The position numbers were made by a program, and so were the translations under genes. A model generated the notes under the pieces. The model was not told the origin of the DNA, searched no databases, and worked only from the letters and a program-made list of their open reading frames with translations. From JANXUC01 sp043749225 (lineage in GTDB: Bacteria; Acidobacteriota; Terriglobia; Terriglobales; Acidobacteriaceae), in NCBI GenBank assembly GCA_043749225.1, contig JAYVEP010000080.1, forward strand, positions 1 to 5,360: a stretch of DNA of 5,360 nt, given 5' to 3'. This document shows positions 1 to 5,360 of this stretch, piece by piece. Position 1 is the stretch's first letter, and each line of letters opens with the position of its first letter.

Positions 1-97
1 TTTCCGGTGAAGGCCGGAAGCATGAATTCGACTAAGCATGTAGTCTCTTGTCCAGTAACGTTTTCGGACGCGGGTTCGACTCCCGCCGCCTCCACCA
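1..97 (+). ncRNA. ssrA: tmRNA (transfer-messenger RNA), 3' part
   Basis: This is the 3' portion of tmRNA, which rescues ribosomes stalled on broken mRNAs together with SmpB. The highly conserved block GACTAAGCATGTAG lies at 30-43. A tRNA-like T arm follows: stem GCGGG (70-74), loop TTCGACT (75-81), stem CCCGC (82-86). Next come the 3' acceptor strand CGCCTCC (87-93), discriminator A (94) and an encoded CCA (95-97). A hairpin TTCCGG/CCGGAA at 2-19 probably belongs to a helix or pseudoknot before it. The tag-peptide reading frame and the 5' acceptor strand (expected to begin GGAGGCG) lie left of the window. An ordinary tRNA is unlikely, because the sequence upstream of the T arm matches tmRNA and forms no anticodon arm. 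The 17 bp at 61-77 recur at 166-182. Confidence 0.93.
61..77 (+). repeat. 17-bp direct repeat, copy 1 (inside tmRNA T arm)
   Basis: TTTTCGGACGCGGGTTC spans the 5' strand of the tmRNA T stem and the first bases of the T loop. An identical copy lies at 166-182, 105 bp downstream. The 3' end of ssrA is a well-known integration target for tyrosine-recombinase islands and phages, so this copy may be the gene-side attachment core. That role is inferred. Confidence 0.6.
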
Positions 98-165
98 CTC
101 TCTATTATCAATAGTTACGAGCTCTTGAAAATTGTAAATGCGTGTAATCGCATCCGCAGACGATA

Positions 166-182
166 TTTTCGGACGCGGGTTC
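166..182 (+). repeat. 17-bp direct repeat, copy 2 (putative att-site scar)
   Basis: This is an exact copy of 61-77 from the tmRNA T arm. Identity stops sharply on both sides (A at 165 against G at 60; CTTTG after 182 against GACTC after 77), so this is not a second tmRNA. Duplicate fragments of a tRNA/tmRNA 3' end are the classic signature of site-specific integration. With only 88 bp between copies and no integrase in the window, it would have to be the remnant of a deleted element or a tandem att site. A chance duplication of this length in about 100 bp is very unlikely. Confidence 0.55.
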
Positions 183-366
183 CTTTGTTGCTGGTCTCAG
201 AAGCACATTACGGCGCCCGCCACTTCCTTACCTGCCACGCTTCAAGCTACTTTTGCATCGTTCAAAGTTTCACTGCAATCCAGGAACGCCAACTGACATG
301 TGTACTCGATGAGCGAGAACATCTTTGAACGTTTTGCAAGCACCGGGGTAAACACGCCTTGGGAGA

Positions 367-455
367 ATGCTTCAGAATTCTGGATGCGGCGAGGTCCAAC
401 TTCCTCGAAGCCGACGCGGTAGTAATTCGATCACAGTTCCTCGAACCTCGAACGT
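367..455 (-). pseudogene. Possible remnant of translation initiation factor IF-1 (low confidence)
   Basis: On the minus strand, 449-417 reads EVRGTVIELLP. This is close to the conserved IF-1 N-terminal strand (typically EVEGTVIEALP; 9 of 11 residues equal). The frame then breaks: with a 1-nt deletion just after the proline (around 414-416), the next residues give an Arg at the expected offset and RILKH (381-367) exactly where IF-1 has R/K-V-L-A-H. Past 367 the resemblance is lost, and frame 0 stops at 374-372. IF-1 is about 72 residues and essential, so a functional copy would have to be elsewhere. The match is short and needed a frameshift, so chance is a serious alternative. Confidence 0.22.
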
Positions 456-983
456 TGTATTCGCCCTAGGAGCTCACAAGTCCGAGATGCCGACTATACG
501 ACCAAGTGGATTCACGACTCCTCGCTCATTTGATTTCCGTGGGTCCATTCCACCCGCCTGGGACCAAACTTCCCAGATCGCGACTTCACGGCACTCAGGG
601 TTCGGGGCGTCTCTGATCACTAATTGGTGCTGGTACTCACTGTGAGGAAAATCTTGCAGTGCAGACGGAGGTTAACTTGTTGACTTGAGATTGCTAGTTG
701 CTACCAAATCTCCGACTTGGCCAAAATCCCCAGAATTGAAGCGCTCTGTTCATCGAGATTCCGGCCATTTATGGTTTCTGTCTGTCTCCGCCGTTCCGAA
801 CGATTATGTTTAGCATGTGAATTACACGGAAGTCCATGAATCCATTTGCGCACTTCAGGATATTCCGACGTGGGGCATTCGGTCTCCGGCAGGGAGGAAC
901 TTTCTTCTTTTCTCGATCGTCGGCTCATGGGTTTGAGACCGCGCCAACCAAAGAATCGGCACAACCGTAGTACAGAAACCGGC

Positions 984-1922
984 TCAGGTTTGCGTTGTCA
1001 TCCGGACATACGGAAGAATGTTGGAACGAATTGAATCTTCTGTGGTGATCGGCGCAACACCGTCAAAAAGCCACCAGTGTTCGGTATGGCTAACTGCTTT
1101 CCCCGGACTCAAATTCACCACAGGGCTCAATGTTTCCAATTCCAAAAACTCAGGATTGGTAAACAACTCGAAATTGCAGCCGAAGTCCGGGTAGCGAGCG
1201 TCTAGAATCGCCGCGGCTCGCTTTAGAAAGACAAACCCTGCTCGTACATAGGCACCCCATCCATCTAGAGTGAAGAGGCCGCTCATCTGTTCCGGGAAAC
1301 ATCCCGGAGGCTTGTCGTCATGAAGAAGTTGCAAGAAGTCTTTGCCCAGCTTCCAACGCTGATCCGTAAAATCCGTGAAAGACCAAAGAGCGAGTGGAGC
1401 AACGGATTGGAAATGATCTATATCCATCGCTGCACGAGGCGGGAAAGGCAGAATAGCGCGTCCACCTCCGCGGAGAACGGTGGGCGTCCATACCGCGAGC
1501 TCCGTTGGTTGCGTGCCGCAATTGGAGATTGTGTGCTGCAGCTTTACACGTGTACCCGATTCGTCGAGTTCAACAACGATTTTCTTCTGGAGTGACGTGC
1601 CAGGCGGCGCCTGTTCAACTGGTGCCGTAAATGCAGCACCGGAGGGGAAGACATGAACTTCGACAAGCTGATTGTCCGGAAAGTAGGTGCGCTCCGTCTC
1701 TGGCCAGACCCAAAGGCGGTGTCCTCCGTAGAGACGAAACTCATCTCCTCCGCATAGCCCGGACTGCTTGCTCAACTCATAAAACTGATTTTCGCTGCCG
1801 CACAGTCCGTAGTGAACGACTCGTGGACCCACGTCAGCCAATACAATGACTTCAATAATTCCGTTAGTTAGTCGATAGGCATTACGCCAATCACGGTAAT
1901 CTACTTTCTCAATGTGGATCAC
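984..1922 (-). CDS. DUF4380-like, galactose-mutarotase-fold protein
   Basis: This 312-residue protein has no signal peptide or membrane segment, so it is probably cytoplasmic. Its general look is that of the DUF4380 family, a beta-sandwich related to the aldose-1-epimerase/galactose-mutarotase superfamily. An N-terminal strand pair (about 7-40, with NGIIEVIVLADVGPR) leads to GGHRLWVWPE at 66-75, the family hallmark with H68, R69, W71 and E75. Near the C-terminus ELETLSP (261-267), SPG (272-274) and HTEHWWLF (279-286) match the superfamily's terminal strands, where an acidic residue and a histidine often line the sugar pocket. The substrate is unknown; a carbohydrate is inferred from the fold only. 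The GTG start fits: GAGGA lies 9 nt upstream (1932-1936) and the family similarity begins within a few residues. It lies 68 nt behind the PIG-L gene on the same strand, probably co-transcribed. It ends in TGA at 986-984. Confidence 0.88.
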   Translation of the reverse strand: MIHIEKVDYRDWRNAYRLTNGIIEVIVLADVGPRVVHYGLCGSENQFYELSKQSGLCGGDEFRLYGGHRLWVWPETERTYFPDNQLVEVHVFPSGAAFTAPVEQAPPGTSLQKKIVVELDESGTRVKLQHTISNCGTQPTELAVWTPTVLRGGGRAILPFPPRAAMDIDHFQSVAPLALWSFTDFTDQRWKLGKDFLQLLHDDKPPGCFPEQMSGLFTLDGWGAYVRAGFVFLKRAAAILDARYPDFGCNFELFTNPEFLELETLSPVVNLSPGKAVSHTEHWWLFDGVAPITTEDSIRSNILPYVRMTTQT

Positions 1923-1954
1923 GGCGCCGCGTCCTCAAAGACTACCGCAAGCAT
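1919..1954 (-). CDS. Possible 11-codon leader ORF coupled to the DUF4380-like gene
   Basis: A minus-strand ATG at 1954-1952 opens an 11-residue frame, MLAVVFEDAAP. Its TGA overlaps the downstream GTG start as GTGA (1922-1919), the arrangement used for translational coupling. A G-rich, Shine-Dalgarno-like run (AAGGGG, rc of 1961-1966) stands about 6 nt upstream. The peptide resembles nothing known and the frame is short enough to arise by chance. If used, it would tie expression of the DUF4380-like protein to ribosomes crossing this gap from the PIG-L message. Confidence 0.25.
   Translation of the reverse strand: MLAVVFEDAAP
1932..1936 (-). promoter_or_regulatory. Ribosome binding site for the DUF4380-like gene
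   Basis: GAGGA on the minus strand, 9 nt before the GTG at 1922. It supports this GTG start, since no ATG lies nearby in frame. It falls inside the possible leader ORF (1954-1919). Confidence 0.6.
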
Positions 1955-1990
1955 GGCACCCCCCTTCAACTTTTCTCACGATCGGACGGG

Positions 1991-2827
1991 TCAGTATTGA
2001 ACGAATCCCGTGGCATAGCGGAAAGCCTCGACGTAGTGGCCGTCTTTCTTTGGTTGCTCGCCACGCATCTCGTCTTTCGCTTTGGCCAAATTTTTCGGAT
2101 CCCAATCCGCACGGTACTTGTTGACGGCAGGGTCAAACTGACTGACCTGCTTGGTCGCCGCTTCAAACTTCAACTCTGCAACCGACTCAATATTCACGAA
2201 GTAGTTGGCTTCTTGGGGCGAAGGATAGAAAAAGTACATCTCCGGGACTTTGTACGGTTCCAGCCCCTGCTGCAATCTTTGATTAGGAAAATAGAGCCAG
2301 AACTCCGCAGCTCGTACGGCGTCGATTGTGTTGGATGCGGCCATGCGGTGATCGGTCTTGTGCCAGCGCGAGTACCACTCGCCGGGATCCACACTCAACA
2401 GAACATCTGGGCGAATCCGTCGGATGATGGCGGTAGCTTCCTCGGTGAGTTTGGGTTGGGGCGCGTATTCCAGCATGCCATCGTCATAGCCCATCCACAG
2501 AATATTTTCCTTAGGGGTGCCCAGCAGGCCTTCGGAAACTTCCTGCTCTGCCCGGCGAATCTTCGCCAACTTCTGCGAATTCATCTCGGGATCGTAGGAG
2601 CCTTTGTCGTCGTTGGTATAGACCACGACGAAAACCTTGTTGTGGTTGCGATTAAGCAGCGCAATCGTGCCGCCCGCACCGAATACATCATCGTCGGGAT
2701 GCGGAGTGAAGACCAGGATCGTCTTATTCTGTAGCGTTTCTAAACGATTCTTGGGAGCCTCACCTTGCGGCGTTTGCGCAGAAGCAATCGAACACAACAG
2801 GATCAAAAACAATGCAGCTCGGGGCAT
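1991..2827 (-). CDS. Exported PIG-L/LmbE-family N-deacetylase
   Basis: This 278-residue enzyme belongs to the zinc-dependent PIG-L (LmbE-like) deacetylases, which remove N-acetyl groups from amino sugars and glycoconjugates (relatives include MshB, BshB and GlcNAc-PI deacetylase). Residues 1-17 form a signal peptide with a likely cut at ASA/Q, so it acts in the periplasm or outside. The first metal motif, HPDDD, is at 43-47: by analogy with MshB, H43 and D46 bind the metal and D45 is the general base. Its last residue is Asp where Glu is usual. The second motif, HKTDHR, is at 156-161, with H160 the likely third ligand. The spacing is HxxDH rather than the common HxDH, so the transition-state histidine is uncertain. 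YTNDDKG (70-76) and RRAEQE (91-96) are also family-typical. AGGAGA lies 6 nt before the ATG. The gene is divergent from the receptor at 3036 and probably heads an operon with the gene at 1922-984. The natural substrate cannot be read from sequence. Confidence 0.93.
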   Translation of the reverse strand: MPRAALFLILLCSIASAQTPQGEAPKNRLETLQNKTILVFTPHPDDDVFGAGGTIALLNRNHNKVFVVVYTNDDKGSYDPEMNSQKLAKIRRAEQEVSEGLLGTPKENILWMGYDDGMLEYAPQPKLTEEATAIIRRIRPDVLLSVDPGEWYSRWHKTDHRMAASNTIDAVRAAEFWLYFPNQRLQQGLEPYKVPEMYFFYPSPQEANYFVNIESVAELKFEAATKQVSQFDPAVNKYRADWDPKNLAKAKDEMRGEQPKKDGHYVEAFRYATGFVQY

Positions 2828-2833
2828 GAGCAG

Positions 2834-2839
2834 TCTCCT
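2834..2839 (-). promoter_or_regulatory. Ribosome binding site for the PIG-L gene
   Basis: AGGAGA on the minus strand, 6 nt before the ATG at 2827. It supports this start, which also gives a clean signal peptide. Confidence 0.75.
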
Positions 2840-2946
2840 ATCGGTATCAAACCTCTTGAGCCGATCACCTTAACGGAAATTTGTGCGCTTGTCGAAGGCA
2901 AAACATTGCGGAATTACGATTGCATGTTGCCTAATGCGTCTTCTCC

Positions 2947-2974
2947 TTGACACCGCAGCCCCATGAGATATAAC
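2947..2974 (+). promoter_or_regulatory. Sigma70-type promoter driving the TonB-dependent receptor
   Basis: The -35 box TTGACA (2947-2952) is a perfect consensus. A 16-bp spacer separates it from TATAAC (2969-2974), 5 of 6 matches to the -10 consensus. Transcription would start near 2981, leaving a leader of about 55 nt before the ATG at 3036. It lies in the 208-bp divergent gap. I did not find an equally good promoter for the leftward PIG-L operon. Confidence 0.7.
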
Positions 2975-3025
2975 TAGGGGGCCCGGTTAATCAGTGCCGA
3001 AGTACGGGCGAGTCTACAAAAATCT

Positions 3026-3030
3026 GGAGG
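3026..3030 (+). promoter_or_regulatory. Ribosome binding site deciding the receptor start
   Basis: GGAGG stands 5 nt before the ATG at 3036. The in-frame GTG at 2994 would add 14 polar residues ahead of the signal peptide, so the ATG at 3036 is preferred. Confidence 0.8.
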
Positions 3031-3035
3031 CTCCA

Positions 3036-3917
3036 ATGCTCGGCCAAAATCGTTTTTTGGCGTTCCTCAGTGCATTTGCCCTCATTTCGTTGTTCGCCGT
3101 GCAGCCCATCGCAGCCCAACTGGACCGCGGCGGCATCGTTGGAACGGTCACGGACTCCGCTGGAGCCCGCGTGGCTGGCGCGGCCGTCACCATTACCAAT
3201 CTCGCGGCAAACCAGTCCACAAAAGTTACCACGGACGATACGGGAAACTTTTCGGCCAATCTGCTTCGCATCGGCTCGTATTCGGTGCTCATAGAAAAGG
3301 AAGGGTTCCAAAAGACCGTGGAGTCCAACGTGGAAGTTGGAGTGAACCAGGTCGTGCGCGTTGATGTGACTCTGCGTGTCGGCTCAGCGATGGAGACAAT
3401 TCAAATAAGCAGCACAGTCCCCCTTCTGCAAACCGAGGAGTCCTCCCTGGGCACCATTGAAACGCAACGGCGAATTGCAGACTTGCCTCTCAACGGACGC
3501 AACTTCATTCAGCTGGCCTATCTCGGTCCCGGTGTGACTGGCGGACAAACAGGATCGAACGTCAGCGGCGGCGTTTTTGAGAACGAACGTGCAAGCGAAG
3601 CCATCTCCGTCAACGGACTGCGCGTCTCCAACAATAACTTTCTGCTGAATGGCGTCGACAACAACGAATTCGGACTGGGCGGCACGATTGTGCTGCCCCC
3701 GCCGGATGCCATCCAGGAATTCAAGACAGAAGAAAACTCCATGACGGCGGAGTTTGGGCGCGGTGGCGCGGCCGTGAACGTAGTGCTCAAGTCCGGCACG
3801 AACAAGGTCCACGGCGGACTCTACGAGTTCCTGCGCAATGACAAACTGGATGCAGTGAATTACTTCAACAAAGGTAGGCGGCCACTACGACACCGCGGTT
3901 CAAATCAAAGTTGCTGA
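3036..3917 (+). CDS. TonB-dependent receptor (Oar-like), N-terminal piece, truncated by a rearrangement
   Basis: This is the beginning of an outer-membrane TonB-dependent receptor of the acidobacterial Oar-like type, which imports large substrates using TonB energy. Residues 1-27 are a signal peptide (cut near IAA/Q). About 30-115 form a carboxypeptidase-regulatory-like beta-sandwich (GGIVGTVTDSAGARVAGAAV). About 120-265 are the plug, with PLNGRNF (151-157), FLLNGVDNN (202-210) and AEFGRGGAAVNVVLKSGTN (238-256). Family-typical sequence ends with LRNDKLDAVNYFNK (266-279), at position 3872. The next 14 codons, to the TGA at 3915-3917, are foreign: they are antisense of the inverted piece. The family normally continues with an FRRNQFG..GGPI segment, then FFF..YEG.R, then the barrel; none of these follows. 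As it stands the product would be a 293-residue exported plug without a barrel. Whole relatives run to about 1,000-1,200 residues. The promoter and RBS are intact. Confidence 0.9.
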   Translation: MLGQNRFLAFLSAFALISLFAVQPIAAQLDRGGIVGTVTDSAGARVAGAAVTITNLAANQSTKVTTDDTGNFSANLLRIGSYSVLIEKEGFQKTVESNVEVGVNQVVRVDVTLRVGSAMETIQISSTVPLLQTEESSLGTIETQRRIADLPLNGRNFIQLAYLGPGVTGGQTGSNVSGGVFENERASEAISVNGLRVSNNNFLLNGVDNNEFGLGGTIVLPPPDAIQEFKTEENSMTAEFGRGGAAVNVVLKSGTNKVHGGLYEFLRNDKLDAVNYFNKGRRPLRHRGSNQSC

Positions 3918-4881
3918 CCCGCCCATTGGGCGGTGCTGTGATTTCGTAGCGCAACCCCACGTTGACTGTGAGGTTCGAGCGCACATGCCAGTCATCTTGC
4001 ACGAACTGTGCAAGATCCCAATAGCGTGTGGGATAAAGGCCGGGCAGGAAGTCCTGTTCGTTCTGCTGCGGATATCCGAGGAGCAAGTCGGCAACGCCAG
4101 CTCCGCCATTCGTCGTCGCCAAGTCGTTCGTGTAGTTGCCGCCAAATACGAACAATCCGCGTGGAGCAGTCAATTGAAAGAAGTTTCGCTGCTGGCGACG
4201 GAAGTCAATTCCGAATTTCAAGGAATGCCGGCCGTGAACCCAAGTGAGGGCATCCGCCGCTTGAAAGATATTCTCAAACGCATGTTCGGGGAGGAATTCC
4301 GAATCTCCCAGCGGATCTTTGCCAGCGATATCAATATTTGTGAGCCCAGAAGAGTTGGCGTCGCCGCGGTTTGCGTTCGGGATTCCCAGCACATCGGTAC
4401 CAACCTTCTTCCCAAAATTGAAAGGCAACGCATTCACGGCGTAGCGGAAGATTCCGCCGTGCAGGTCGTTGAGCACGTGCGTGGAAAATGTATGTGTGTA
4501 ACCGAGACCCAAGTGCTGGCCGCGGCTGTTGCTGCGGCTGGGGCAGCAATCCGATCCGCCTTTGTCGCCCAACGGGCCAGGATGCGCACTGCGGATATCC
4601 GAAAAGCTGTAGGAGCCGAAAATCTGGTCCTGCTCACGAAAACGGTGGTCTACACGCACATCAAAAGAGTTCTGGTCGTTGAGAATGTTCTGGTTGGAGC
4701 TGTAATTCTGCGAAGTTCCAGCATCGGTCGGAGCGGGATAAAAATTGGCAATATTTTGGCCCACAGGATCAATCCGGTTCGCGGGGATAACGTTTCCGGC
4801 GAATGGCGTTCTAAGGCTCACCACCGGATGGTTTCCCGATGGATCGGAATTGTTGCAGACGTTGGGCCGGGCGCAGTACCT
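3873..4881. other. About 1-kb segment inverted in place within the receptor gene
   Basis: Receptor coding sequence is on + before 3873 and after about 4879, but on - between them, with the three parts in correct family order. The edges share only a 5-bp inverted match: AGGTA at 3872-3876 and TACCT at 4877-4881. Beyond it the two edges do not align (AACAA against GCGTG outside; GGCGG against CTGCG inside). No recombinase gene is visible in the window. Flipping exactly between these 5-mers leaves both junctions out of frame by one nucleotide and does not bring back the missing post-plug segment. Possible origins are a recent inversion with deletion, a DNA-shuffling system with partner sequence outside the window, or a chimeric assembly or amplification product. 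Confidence 0.85.
3877..4878 (-). pseudogene. TonB-dependent receptor, central barrel piece, in inverted orientation
   Basis: A 334-codon open stretch on the minus strand reads as the middle of the same receptor type. It starts with YCARPNVCNNSDPSG, then FAGNVIPANRIDPVGQNIANF, the typical linker before the barrel strands. Then come DVRVDHRF, FGSYSFSD, GLGYTHTFSTHVLNDLHGG, GRHSLKFGIDFRR, GVADLLLGYP, FVQDDWHVRSNLTVNVGLRY (about 3946-4008) and SNFDLNRGVVVAA at the far edge. This order and spacing match relatives, and the piece fits exactly between the N-terminal piece (3036-3872) and the piece from 4879. It has no start codon or RBS of its own. The same frame stays open upstream to about 5088, but that part is antisense of the C-terminal piece and meaningless; downstream it stops at 3867-3865. 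No internal stops or frameshifts are seen, so any damage is recent or artificial. Confidence 0.88.
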
Positions 4882-5360
4882 CACGCCGGTGTGCAGTTTG
4901 ATAAGAGCAATTGGGCGCCGCGCATCGGATTGTCGTGGTCGCTGCCTCACAACACAGTTGTAGGTAGCGGATTCGGCGTCTTTTACGCCGCGGAAGCCAA
5001 CATCTTTGACGATCTTGGATTGAATCCACCCCAGCTGGCATTCTATGCAAGCACTTTCAACCCTGGGGCCATCCCGTCTGCCTCTCAAAGGGTTTCGAAC
5101 GGTTTTCCAGCGGCGATCCCCGTGGGCGACACGATCAACATATCCGGTCCCGTGAAGACGACTGGTGCGAAGCGCACTGTGCCCAAGATCTTAGAATGGA
5201 ACTTGAACCTGCAACATCAGTTCGGAAAGAACTGGGTTGCGCAGGTTGCCTACGTTGGAACGAAGGCTTACCGCTTGTGGAATCACGAGGCCAGCGACCT
5301 CAATCAACCCACCCAAATTCTGGACACAAATTTTTGCGGCACCGTCGATGCTGCAGGAGC
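4879..5360 (+). pseudogene. TonB-dependent receptor, later barrel piece, runs off the window
   Basis: From about 4879 the plus strand again encodes receptor: PHAGVQFDKSNWAPRIGLSW, then VVGSGFGVFYA, GLNPPQ, LEWNLNLQHQFGKNWVAQVAYVG (about 5194-5262) and DLNQPTQILDTNF, open to the last base (about 160 codons). In relatives the NFAPRLG strand directly follows the FDP..G segment that ends the inverted piece, so few or no residues are missing at this junction. The piece has no start of its own, and its frame differs from that of the N-terminal piece. The remaining C-terminal barrel, roughly 250-300 residues by family length, lies beyond the window. If the inversion is an artefact, this is simply the continuation of one intact receptor gene. 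Confidence 0.88.

Larger units (their letters stand above)
98..983. other. Gene-poor stretch downstream of tmRNA
   Basis: No convincing gene lies between the tmRNA and the DUF4380-like gene. The open frames present (125-328 and 367-645 on +, 701-964 on -) are short, resemble no family I know, and lack good ribosome binding sites; the last would need a TTG start. A 37-codon frame at 309-422 (+) starting MSENIFERF is also unrecognised. The stretch holds the 17-bp repeat copy at 166-182, a weak IF-1-like trace on the minus strand (367-455) and three close copies of CCTCGAA (403-409, 439-445, 446-452). It reads like decayed DNA behind an integration hot spot. I see no terminator with a T-run here. 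Confidence 0.5.

Noticed and set aside
102..114. Small hairpin CTATT-ATC-AATAG after tmRNA as a terminator
   Set aside because: The stem is only 5 bp and AT-rich, with no T-run after it.
125..645. Plus-strand frames 125-328 and 367-645 as genes
   Set aside because: They have no recognisable family and no good RBS, and the first runs through the duplicated tmRNA fragment. Composition gives no support.
701..964. Minus-strand 87-codon frame after the DUF4380-like gene
   Set aside because: It needs a TTG start without an RBS, and the arginine/serine-rich translation matches nothing known.
1997..2734. A 245-codon open frame on the plus strand
   Set aside because: It lies wholly antisense to the PIG-L gene, whose motifs, signal peptide and RBS are clear. 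The translation resembles no family and is a codon-bias shadow.
2994..3035. GTG at 2994 as the receptor start
   Set aside because: It would place 14 polar residues before the signal peptide. The ATG at 3036 has GGAGG at ideal spacing.
3873..4881. Inverted segment as an insertion sequence or transposon
   Set aside because: It encodes receptor sequence that belongs at this place in the gene. There is no transposase, no terminal repeats beyond 5 bp and no target duplication.
4879..5088. Upstream extension of the minus-strand receptor frame
   Set aside because: This part is antisense of the plus-strand piece that carries clear receptor motifs (SNWAPRIGLSW, VVGSGFGVFYA); the open frame is accidental.

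Overview
The window looks like chromosome (or a metagenome-assembled contig) from an Acidobacteriota bacterium of the Koribacter/Edaphobacter kind. This is inferred from three things: an Oar-like TonB-dependent receptor with an N-terminal carboxypeptidase-regulatory-like domain (a family greatly expanded in that phylum), a secreted PIG-L deacetylase, and moderate GC with good Shine-Dalgarno sites. No taxonomic marker is complete enough to prove it.

Layout. Positions 1-97 (+) are the 3' end of tmRNA (ssrA), running in from the left. Positions 98-983 hold no gene I can support. They contain a second, 17-bp copy of the tmRNA T-arm sequence (166-182), which looks like an attachment-site scar, and a faint minus-strand match to translation initiation factor IF-1 (367-455). 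Positions 984-1922 (-) encode a cytoplasmic DUF4380-like, galactose-mutarotase-fold protein. Positions 1991-2827 (-) encode an exported PIG-L/LmbE-family N-deacetylase. The two are probably one operon, with a possible 11-codon leader ORF between them that overlaps the second start by 4 nt. Positions 2828-3035 are a divergent intergenic region with a near-consensus sigma70 promoter (2947-2974) firing to the right.

Positions 3036-5360 hold a TonB-dependent receptor gene in three pieces. The N-terminal piece (signal peptide, regulatory domain, plug) is on + at 3036-3872. The central barrel piece (334 codons) is on the MINUS strand at 4878-3877. The next barrel piece is back on + from about 4879 to the window end. 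The three pieces are in correct family order, but the middle one is flipped in place, and a conserved stretch of roughly 90-110 residues that should follow the plug is absent. None of the pieces has an internal stop. This is either a very recent inversion plus deletion, one state of a DNA-rearrangement system for a surface receptor, or an assembly/amplification chimera. The sequence alone cannot decide. The near absence of inverted repeats (only 5 bp) and the failure of a simple flip to restore the frame argue against a clean on/off inverton.

Taken together, the right two thirds may be a glycan- or glycoconjugate-handling locus: outer-membrane receptor, exported deacetylase, and sugar-fold cytoplasmic protein. 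That functional link is inference from neighbourhood only.
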